The notes under the pieces are model-generated. The model did not search any database. It was given only the letters and a program-made list of their open reading frames with translations, and was not told the origin of the DNA. A DNA stretch of 12,031 bases, from NCBI GenBank assembly GCA_964528595.1, contig CAZGTM010000088.1, positions 1-12,031 of the forward strand, in the 5' to 3' direction. The translations under genes and the position numbers were made by a program. Of the stretch, positions 1 through 6,740 are shown one piece after another; within the stretch, counting starts at the first letter, position 1, and each line of letters opens with the position of its first letter. The DNA is from CAYFKJ01 sp964528595. Its GTDB lineage: Bacteria > Pseudomonadota > Alphaproteobacteria > UBA2966.

Positions 1-111
1 CAGACCTTTCTCACGACGGAACTGACGGCGGCCCCCAACGTGGCGCACGTCCGCAGCGCCCTGTCGATCCGCCAATCCAAATACCAGCCGGGCGTTCCGG
101 TCGAAGACTGA
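1..111 (+). CDS. Lrp/AsnC-family transcriptional regulator, C-terminal end (partial)
   Basis: The plus strand is open in frame 1 from the window edge to a TGA at 109..111, giving the last 36 residues of a protein (QTFLTTELTAAPNVAHVRSA... ending in PGVPVED). The pattern of a hydrophobic helix, then 'L...PNVAHVRSALSIRQSKYQPGVPV', matches the last helix and strand of the Lrp/AsnC ligand-binding (RAM/AsnC_trans_reg) domain, which typically ends in a 'pgV..t.t...l...k' stretch. The helix-turn-helix half lies outside the window, so the effector and targets cannot be judged. It is followed 22 bases later by a bidirectional terminator and converges on the acetyltransferase gene. The assignment rests only on this short C-terminal pattern; another ACT-like domain protein is possible. 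Confidence 0.6.
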   Translation, partial: QTFLTTELTAAPNVAHVRSALSIRQSKYQPGVPVED

Positions 112-133
112 CCCCCTTTTCGTTGCACAAAAA

Positions 134-165
134 AAGAGGGCCATCGATTGATCGATGGCCCTTTT
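134..165. terminator. Bidirectional intrinsic terminator
   Basis: A perfect 12-bp inverted repeat, agggccatcgat (137..148) and atcgatggccct (151..162), is separated by only 2 bases. The loop would therefore open to 4-6 bases, and the outer A/T bases extend the pairing with one G-T wobble. On the plus strand the stem runs into TTTT. On the minus strand it is followed by C and seven Ts (the A-run at 129..135). It lies between the convergent Lrp-type gene (stop at 111) and the acetyltransferase gene (stop at 194), so it can end transcription from both sides. Confidence 0.9.
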
Positions 166-193
166 AGTTGGGGGAGGAAAGTCTGAGAGTTGA

Positions 194-1132
194 TCAGGCA
201 ACCCGGCGTTCGAGGGCCAGCTGATCCGACGGAGCAAATCCGTGTCGATAAAGGAAGGCCAGAAGATCGAAGTTCTCGCGGGCGATTTCAGTGCGCACGC
301 GTTCGACCTGGAGGCCCGATAAGTTCATGAGAAGCTGCGACAGCAGGGCCACGCCGATGCCCTGGTGCCCCTGATCGGGCTTGACGCCCAGGGTATCGAT
401 GACGGCAACGGGATCGGTCTGGCCGAAATCGCCGAAATCCATGCGGGCCATGATGAAGCCCACGACATGGTGGTCGATTTCAGCGACCAGCGAGACCCGG
501 ATGGCGGACCCGTTCAGGGCTTCCTCGACGGCGCGTTTCAGATATTCGGCGCGGTCGTCACCGGTCACGGCGCTGTCGATGGCAGCGATGGCGTCGGCAT
601 CTTCGGACGTCATCAGCCGGACGTAGACGCGGTCACGGGCGAGCGTGCCGCCGTTCACCTCGACATCGTCGTCGGTCAATTTGTTGGCGAGATCGGTGCC
701 GCATTCCACGACGTGGCGCGGCGCCATCACGAAGCCCTGGTGATCGAAGAAGCGCAGGAGATCGTGGGCCGTCCAGCCGGCGTTGGTCTGCACGACGCCG
801 ACGCCCTTTTGGCGCATGACGTCGTCGAGTCCGGCGAGTAGGCTTTTGCCGATGCCCTGGTGGTCGTGCGCCGGGTCGACGCCCATGTCCTCGAGCACGA
901 CGGCCTTGTCGCGGCCGAATTCGCCTTCAATGACGCGGGCCAGCAGGTAACCGGCCACGCCGCCTTCGGCATCGATGCCGACCTGGATGTGGTGGGCGGG
1001 ATCGGCCAAAGCGGCATCGACGCGCTTGGTGAGATAGCCGCGGCGCGACCGGCCGATGTTCTGGCGGTCGATTTCGATGACCTCGTCGAGGTCTTCGGCC
1101 TTCAAGGGGCGAGAGGAATGCGTACTCGTCAT
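194..1132 (-). CDS. Tandem GNAT-domain N-acetyltransferase
   Basis: A 312-residue protein with two GNAT (Gcn5-related acetyltransferase) domains in a row, at about residues 8-140 and 168-310. Each carries the acetyl-CoA pyrophosphate-binding motif A of form Q-G-x-G: DHQGIGKSLL (residues 90-99) and GHQGIGVALL (255-264). The halves also share an 'ID.....R..YL.....AL' helix near each N-terminus (residues 21-42 and 185-206), so the gene probably arose by internal duplication. The ATG at 1130..1132 has a GGAG Shine-Dalgarno 8 bases upstream. It follows a 56-codon ORF by 21 bases and ends at a bidirectional terminator. The substrate is unknown. GNAT enzymes of the Pat type acetylate the catalytic lysine of aromatic-acid CoA ligases in Rhodopseudomonas palustris. 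A similar role on the ligase encoded at 5327..6730 is possible but is inference from proximity; small-molecule acetylation is equally open. Confidence 0.85.
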   Translation of the reverse strand: MTSTHSSRPLKAEDLDEVIEIDRQNIGRSRRGYLTKRVDAALADPAHHIQVGIDAEGGVAGYLLARVIEGEFGRDKAVVLEDMGVDPAHDHQGIGKSLLAGLDDVMRQKGVGVVQTNAGWTAHDLLRFFDHQGFVMAPRHVVECGTDLANKLTDDDVEVNGGTLARDRVYVRLMTSEDADAIAAIDSAVTGDDRAEYLKRAVEEALNGSAIRVSLVAEIDHHVVGFIMARMDFGDFGQTDPVAVIDTLGVKPDQGHQGIGVALLSQLLMNLSGLQVERVRTEIARENFDLLAFLYRHGFAPSDQLALERRVA

Positions 1133-1153
1133 CGTCAGGTCTCCGTTGTCCTA

Positions 1154-1324
1154 TTAGCGCTTCCGGATGGCGACATGGTGCATCGCGGGGCCGGCCTTGC
1201 TGTTTCCAATGGGCGTTAACGGTGTTTCGAACGGCAACAATTGATCGAGGAAATGTTCGGCCGCGTTTACGGCGCCGTTCACCAGCCAACTCCCGAATTC
1301 AACTAACTCGACTTGCTTGATCAT
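1154..1324 (-). CDS. Small hypothetical protein (56 aa)
   Basis: A short ORF starting MIKQVELVEFGSWLVNGAVN and ending HHVAIRKR, with no family I recognise. The ATG at 1322..1324 has a purine-rich GGGTGGGG about 9 bases upstream. An upstream in-frame TTG at 1379..1381 would lengthen it to 75 residues, but that codon lies inside the predicted -10 box, so the ATG is preferred. By my count about 71% of third codon positions are G or C, consistent with a coding gene in this genome. The N-terminal 30 residues could form an amphipathic helix; the middle has a Pro-rich turn (PFETPLTPIG) and the end is basic. It stops 21 bases before the acetyltransferase start, so the two are probably co-transcribed. 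There is no signal peptide or clear membrane segment. Confidence 0.5.
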   Translation of the reverse strand: MIKQVELVEFGSWLVNGAVNAAEHFLDQLLPFETPLTPIGNSKAGPAMHHVAIRKR

Positions 1325-1363
1325 CTGTTCGGACCCCACCCTGAAATTCCAAACGGCCTTTAA

Positions 1364-1381
1364 TTGGTATACAAGTACCAA
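1364..1381. promoter_or_regulatory. Candidate repressor operator (palindrome)
   Basis: The sequence TTGGTATACAAGTACCAA contains perfect 6-bp arms, TTGGTA and TACCAA, around a 6-base centre. It also contains a GTATAC core of the kind seen in operators of FCD-type GntR regulators. It overlaps the downstream edge of the predicted -10 box and the likely transcription start of the 56-aa ORF/acetyltransferase unit, the classic place for a repressor site. The regulator is not identifiable from the window. Confidence 0.4.
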
Positions 1382-1407
1382 AATACATATTTACCGGGGG
1401 GAGTCAA
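1380..1407 (-). promoter_or_regulatory. Candidate sigma70-type promoter for the small ORF and acetyltransferase
   Basis: On the minus strand a TTGACT box (1402..1407, five of six to TTGACA) and a TATTTT box (1380..1385, four of six to TATAAT) are 16 bases apart. Initiation near 1373 would give a leader of about 50 bases before the ATG at 1324. The AT-rich patch stands out from the surrounding GC-rich sequence. It lies after the hcrB stop and a hairpin, so it would give this pair of genes its own transcript. Confidence 0.45.
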
Positions 1408-1413
1408 CGATTC

Positions 1414-1432
1414 AAATCGAATGATTCGATTT
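1414..1432. terminator. Hairpin after hcrB, possible operon terminator
   Basis: Perfect 9-bp arms, aaatcgaat (1414..1422) and attcgattt (1424..1432), surround a single central base, so the real loop would be 3-5 bases. It sits 6 bases past the hcrB stop codon. On the minus strand only three Us follow within the stem end, which is weak. The stronger T-run (TTTTTT, 1430..1435) faces the plus strand, where no gene approaches. It may therefore be a weak minus-strand terminator or a processing/stability hairpin. Confidence 0.45.
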
Positions 1433-1438
1433 TTTCGG

Positions 1439-2440
1439 TTACTCGGCTGTGCTCTCGGTCAACCTTAGCGCCAGGCGCTTGGCCATGGCGGTCACGGAAC
1501 GGCGGCGGTATTGGGGCTGGGTGGTTGTCGTATGGACAGGGCTGATGCCCTTCTGGACCAGCTTGGCGAAATTCTCCGCCGCCGCGTCGTCGAACGGCAC
1601 ACCGACGAAATCGTCGAGACCGGCAATGGCGACCGGCGCCGAATTCGTGCCGGTCAGGGCGGCCGTCAAAGCCGCGATCTTGCCGCCCGCCATGGCGACC
1701 CGGACGGCGACGCCGGCCAGGGGAAAATCGATGGATCCGCGAATGCGGAGTTTGACGTAGGCTGCCGCCGCGCCCGAACCGGCGGGCGTTGCCGCCGCGG
1801 CAGGTATGTGGACGCCGGTAACCATCTCGCCGGCCGCCAGGCTGAGGTATTCGATGCCGTCGTTGGTGAACAATTCCGCCAACGGGATACGGCGGCTGCC
1901 GTCCGGACCCGCAACGTCGACTTCGGCGCCCATCACCAGCAGTGAAGGGGCGACGTCGCCGGAATAGGCCGCATAGCAGCGCTTCGAGGTCGGCACGACG
2001 TGGCAGATCTCGCCCTCGTATTTGAGACAACCGTCGTTGCTGTCGCGCCACCACTGGCTCTGATTGTAAAAGAAACAGCGCGTGTCGAGACAGAGGTTAC
2101 CGCCGATCGTGGCGGCTTCGCGGTGGGTTGGGCCGGCGACTGCCGCCGCCGCTTCGGCCAGGACGGGATAATCACTCATGACCGTTTCATGGCGGGTGAT
2201 TTCGGCCAGCGTCACAGCCGCGCCGATGTGCAAGCCGTCAGCGTCCAGGGAGAGGCTTTGGAGTTCCTCCACCCCCGTCAGGTCGATCAGGTTGGCGCTC
2301 GGGGTGAGGCCCCTTCGGACGTTGGCCATCAGGTCGGTGCCGCCGGAGATATAGCGGGCCTCATCGACGCCGCCGCGGATTTTCAGCGCCTCGGCCAGGG
2401 AGGACGGGTGGTGAAGGGTGAATTCGGGAAGGACTTCCAT
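1439..2440 (-). CDS. hcrB: 4-hydroxybenzoyl-CoA reductase, beta (FAD/4Fe-4S) subunit
   Basis: FAD-binding subunit of the xanthine-oxidase-family enzyme that reductively removes the para-hydroxyl of 4-hydroxybenzoyl-CoA to give benzoyl-CoA in the cytoplasm. The 333-residue protein shows the FAD-loop motifs SGGTDLMAN (residues 32-40) and TIGGNLC (111-117). The diagnostic feature is an insertion at about residues 122-158 with Cys122, Cys138, Cys146 and Cys155. In HcrB these ligate an extra [4Fe-4S] cluster absent from ordinary xanthine dehydrogenase FAD subunits; the neighbouring text (YNQSQWWRDSNDGC, CHVVPTSKRC) is typical of the family. The cluster and this subunit are thought to carry low-potential electrons from ferredoxin against the usual flow direction. 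The start at 2438..2440 follows a GGAGG ribosome site in the 10-base gap after hcrA. It is the last gene of the operon and appears intact. Confidence 0.95.
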   Translation of the reverse strand: MEVLPEFTLHHPSSLAEALKIRGGVDEARYISGGTDLMANVRRGLTPSANLIDLTGVEELQSLSLDADGLHIGAAVTLAEITRHETVMSDYPVLAEAAAAVAGPTHREAATIGGNLCLDTRCFFYNQSQWWRDSNDGCLKYEGEICHVVPTSKRCYAAYSGDVAPSLLVMGAEVDVAGPDGSRRIPLAELFTNDGIEYLSLAAGEMVTGVHIPAAAATPAGSGAAAAYVKLRIRGSIDFPLAGVAVRVAMAGGKIAALTAALTGTNSAPVAIAGLDDFVGVPFDDAAAENFAKLVQKGISPVHTTTTQPQYRRRSVTAMAKRLALRLTESTAE

Positions 2441-2450
2441 CGCTGCCTCC

Positions 2451-4810
2451 TTACTCGGCCGCTTCGCTGGCGCGGTCTTTGCGCTCTTTGCGGGCCTGGG
2501 CTTCGAATAAACGGTCCGGCGTCATCGGCGTTTCGACGGGCCGCACGCCGGTGGCCGCCTCGATGGCATTGGCCAGGGCCGGGATAAAGCTCGAGAGCGA
2601 ACCCTCGCCGGCTTCCTTGGCGCCGAACGGGCCGTTGGGATCGACGCTCTCGATGATCTTGGTCTCGATGGGCGGCGATTCCACGATGGTTGGCACGCGG
2701 TAGTCCAGCATGTTGCCGCTGATCAGCAGACCCTCGTGGTAGCGCGTCTCCTCCGAGAGCGCTTGGCCCATGCCCATCCAGACGGAACCCTGAATCTGGC
2801 CCTCGACGCTCAAGGGGTTGAGGGCGTAACCGCAGTCGTGGGCGACCCAAACCTTCTCCACCGTGACCTGGGCCGTGTCGGGATCGACCTCGACCTCGAC
2901 GACCTGGGCGGCGTAGGAGAAGCCCATGGTCGGGCCGACAGCGGCGCCGCGGTATTTGCGGCCACCCTGAGCCTCGACCGGAGTCGAGAACGTGCCCTTG
3001 GCGGTGATTGTGCCTTCGTCGCGCAAGGCTTCGATGACGACGTCCATGTATTCGATGCCCGGATCCTGTCCGCCGGCGACGCGGTAGAGGGAGCCGGCGA
3101 TCTCGATATCCTCGGGCTTGGCGTCGAGCTTGGACGCCGCGGCCTCGACCAGTACGGCGCGCAGGTTCTTTGCGGCGTCGATGGCGGCATTGCCCACCAT
3201 GAAGGTGACGCGCGACGAATAGGAGCCGTTGTCCTTCGGCGTGATCTCGGAATCGTTGGCGATGATGCGGATTTTTTCCGGTTCGATGTTGAGCACTTCG
3301 GAAACGCACTGCACCAGGATCGTCGAGGAGCCCTGGCCGATGTCGGCCGCCCCCGTCAGAACCGTTACGGCGCCGTCGAAGTCGAGCTTGAGGTTGATCA
3401 CGGCGTGCGGCTCGCCCGTCCAGTGCACCGGCTTGGCGGCGCCCGAAATATAATGCGAACAGGCCATGCCGAGCGCCCGGTTGGGCGGCATGTTGTCCTT
3501 GCGCTCGTGCCAGCCCGAGGCTTTTTCGACCCAATCCATGCATTCGGGCAGACCATAGGACATCACCATGATGTCGTTGGGCGTGAAGGTCGGCGTCTTC
3601 AACAGATTGACGCGCCGCACCTCGAAGGGATCGAGGCCCAGTTCCTTGGCCATGCGGTCGAGCTGGTTCTCGATGGCGAAGCGCGTGTTGACCGTGCCGT
3701 GGCCCCGGAAGGCGCCGCAGGGCGGCGTGTTCGTCAGCACCCGATAGCCGTCGTACTTGGCGGCCGGTACGTCGTAGATGCCGTAAATCAGCGCGCCGGC
3801 GTAGATTATGGTGACGATACCGTAGCTCGAATAGGCGCCGCCGCGTTGGGTGGTTTCCAGTTCGATGGCGGTGATCTTGCCGTTCTTCTTCATGCCCATT
3901 TTGAGGCGAAGCTGGGTGTCAGGCCGGCCGCGGTGGACCACGAAGGTTTCCTCGCGGTTGGTATTGAGGCGCACGCGCCCGCCCGTCGCTTTGGCCAGCA
4001 GGCAGGCGATGATCTCGTGGTGCAGGGTTTCCGTCCGCGCGCCGAAACCGCCGCCGACGAAGGGTTTGACCACGCGCACCTGGCCGCGTTCGAGACCGGT
4101 GCAGCGGGCGAATATCAGGTGGCCGTAGAACGGCACCTGGGTTGACGGCCAGATGGTTAGCCGGTTGCGCAAACTATCGAACTCGGCCACGGCCGCGTTG
4201 GGTTCCATGTGCACTTGGTTGACCTCGGCGCACTGGTAATCCTCCTCGACCACCAGATCGGCCTCGGCGAAGCCCGCTTCGGTGTCGCCCAGTTCGAAGT
4301 GGACGTCGCGCTCCAGGTTGCCGGACCGTTCCTCGTGCAGCTGCACGGCGTCGGGCGCGCGGGCCTCTTCCGAAGTGTAATAGGCCGGCAGTTCCTTGTA
4401 CTCGACCTCGATCAACACGCAGGCTTTGGCCGCCGTGGCGTCGTCGACCGCGGCGACGGCCGCCACCGGTTCGCCGCGATAGCGCACGCGGCCCCGGGCC
4501 AAGGGGTATTCCAGCATGGCGATGGGCAGGATGCCGTAGGGTTCGTCGCAGAAATCGCCGGTGATGACGGCGATGACGCCGGGCAGCGCTTCGGCCTTGC
4601 TGGTATCGATCGAGACGATTTCGGCGTGGCTGAGGGTGCCGTGAAGGATGCGACCGGCCAGCGCGTCGGCGCCGAGATCGGCGGAATATTTGGCGCGGCC
4701 CGTGACTTTTTCCGGGCCGTCGACCAGGGGCAGCGGCACGCCGACGCCCTTGAATTCGCGGTCCGTCTTGGGGGAGGGATCGGGCCAGGTCTTGTCCTTG
4801 GGGAGATAGC

Positions 4811-4814
<4 letters not shown>
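2451..4814 (-). CDS. hcrA: 4-hydroxybenzoyl-CoA reductase, alpha (molybdenum) subunit
   Basis: Catalytic molybdopterin-cytosine-dinucleotide subunit of 4-hydroxybenzoyl-CoA reductase, 787 residues, close to the family's usual size of about 770. An N-terminal aldehyde oxidase/xanthine dehydrogenase a/b-hammerhead domain (about residues 35-150) precedes the two Mo-cofactor-binding domains. Visible motifs are GGGFGAR (254-260), GAFRGHGT (367-374), DIGQGSS (491-497) and, near the C-terminus, GAKEAGEG (731-738). By analogy with xanthine dehydrogenase, Glu737 is the active-site glutamate next to Mo. The reading frame is open further upstream inside hcrC, but the ATG at 4812..4814 is chosen: it overlaps the hcrC stop as ATGA, has GGAGG 7 bases upstream, and is followed by the typical MSYLPKDKTW start. 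The ATGA overlap implies translational coupling and equal subunit supply. No signal peptide is present, so the enzyme is cytoplasmic. Confidence 0.95.
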
Positions 4815-5299
<485 letters not shown>

Positions 5300-5326
5300 C
5301 GTTCGACCCCCCCAGGTCTGTTTGGG

Positions 5327-6730
5327 TTATCTCAAATCCTTGACACGTACCGCCTTGCCTTCCGAGCGCGGCAGTTTGCCAGGTCCGCGGACGACAATTT
5401 TACACGTGACGCCGGTTTTCGCCTTGAGGTGCTGGCTGACTTTGGTCGCCAGGGCGGCGTATGTGGCTTTCTTGACGTTGGCCGCGGCTTCGATTTCCAC
5501 GTCCAGGGTGTCCATCGCGCCCTTGCGCCTGACGACCAGCTGGTAATGCGGCTCGACACCGGGATAGCCGACCAGCGCTTCTTCGATCAACGACGGATAG
5601 AGGTTGACGCCGCGAATGATCAGCATGTCGTCGTTGCGCCCCGTCACACGCGCCATGCGGCGGTGGGTGCGGCCGCAGACGCAGGGCTCGGCATAGATCT
5701 TGGTGATGTCGCCGGTGCGGTAGCGCACCATGGGCAGCGCTTCCTTGCTCAGGGTCGTGATGACCAATTCGCCGAGCTCGCCGTCGGGCAGGGGCTCCCC
5801 GGTCTGTTGATCGATTATCTCAAAAATGAAGTGGTCTTCCCACAAGTGCAGGCCGCCCGGGGTCTTGTCGTCAAGATGGCCTTCCAGGCACTCGCCGGTG
5901 ACGCCGGGGCCCATGACTTCGGAAAGGCCGTAGCTGTCAATGACAAGGGCGCCCAGCCGCTTGGCGATTTCCTGGCGGATGGCGTCGGTGGCGGGTTCGG
6001 CGCCGCAGACGGCTAGGCGCAACGGACCGGCGCCAAGGTTGATGCCGTTGGCCTCGGCCACCTCGGCGATGTTGAGGGCGTACGAGGGCGTCGAGGCCAG
6101 AACATTGGCGCCGAAATCCTGCAGCAGCATCAGCTGGCGTTCGGTATTGCCGGCCGCGACGGGTACGGTGGTCATTTCCATGGCGGTCGAGCCGTCGTGA
6201 AAGCCCAGGCCGCCGGTAAACAGGCCATAACCCAGCGCATTGTGCATGACGTCGCCGGGGCGCGATCCGGCCACCGCCAGATGGCGCGCCATCAGGTTGG
6301 CCCAAACGGCGAGATCCTTCTTGGTGTAGCCCACGACGGTCGGTTTGCCGGTGGTGCCGGAGGAGGCGTGAATGCGCAGGATTTTTTCCTGCGGTACGGC
6401 GAACAAGCCGAAGGGATAGTTGTCACGCAGCTCGGCCTTGCGGGCGAAGGGGAAGTGCCTGAGGTCACTGAGCTTTTTCAAGTGCCGCGGTTTGACTCCG
6501 GCGGCATCGAACTTGGCCTTTACATACGGCACCCTGTTGTAGGCGGCGCGCACGGTCTTCTGCAATTTGGCCAGCTGCAATTCCTTGAGCGCCCGCTTGG
6601 AAATCATTTCCGCCGCGGGATCGAACATCCAGTCCGGCTTGATGATGCGGCGGCGGGCGATTTTCTTCTTCGCCGCCGGTTTTTTGGCAACGCTCTTCTT
6701 GGCTGGAGCTTTGGTCATGACGTCGGACAT
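5327..6730 (-). CDS. paaK: PaaK-family phenylacetate/4-hydroxyphenylacetate-CoA ligase with Lys-rich N-terminal extension
   Basis: AMP-forming aryl-CoA ligase of 467 residues that would activate an arylacetate with ATP and CoA. ANL-superfamily motifs are all present: P-loop SSGTTGKP (123-130), SYGLSE (266-271), YRTGD (337-341), the hinge GRNDDMLIIRGVN (364-376) and the C-terminal GKAV lysine (Lys459) that catalyses adenylation. PCVCGR (349-354) is also typical of PaaK. The short PaaK-type architecture fits phenylacetate rather than the longer benzoate or 4-hydroxybenzoate ligases. The ATG at 6728..6730 is chosen because an AAGG site lies 5 bases upstream; the open frame beyond it only overlaps padCD. 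Residues 7-31 are extremely basic (repeats of AKK and RRR), an extension normal PaaK proteins lack, since those begin near 'WMFDPAAE'. It starts 10 bases after padCD and ends 27 bases before hcrC. Hydroxylated versus plain phenylacetate cannot be told from sequence. In Azoarcus-type clusters the equivalent gene is called padJ. Confidence 0.88.
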   Translation of the reverse strand: MSDVMTKAPAKKSVAKKPAAKKKIARRRIIKPDWMFDPAAEMISKRALKELQLAKLQKTVRAAYNRVPYVKAKFDAAGVKPRHLKKLSDLRHFPFARKAELRDNYPFGLFAVPQEKILRIHASSGTTGKPTVVGYTKKDLAVWANLMARHLAVAGSRPGDVMHNALGYGLFTGGLGFHDGSTAMEMTTVPVAAGNTERQLMLLQDFGANVLASTPSYALNIAEVAEANGINLGAGPLRLAVCGAEPATDAIRQEIAKRLGALVIDSYGLSEVMGPGVTGECLEGHLDDKTPGGLHLWEDHFIFEIIDQQTGEPLPDGELGELVITTLSKEALPMVRYRTGDITKIYAEPCVCGRTHRRMARVTGRNDDMLIIRGVNLYPSLIEEALVGYPGVEPHYQLVVRRKGAMDTLDVEIEAAANVKKATYAALATKVSQHLKAKTGVTCKIVVRGPGKLPRSEGKAVRVKDLR

Positions 6731-6740
6731 CGTTACCTTG

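Noticed and set aside
2736..4145. Long plus-strand open frame of 469 codons opposite hcrA
   Set aside because: It is antisense to a clearly conserved catalytic subunit. Its His/Asp/Gly/Val-rich composition is typical of the opposite strand of GC-rich genes.
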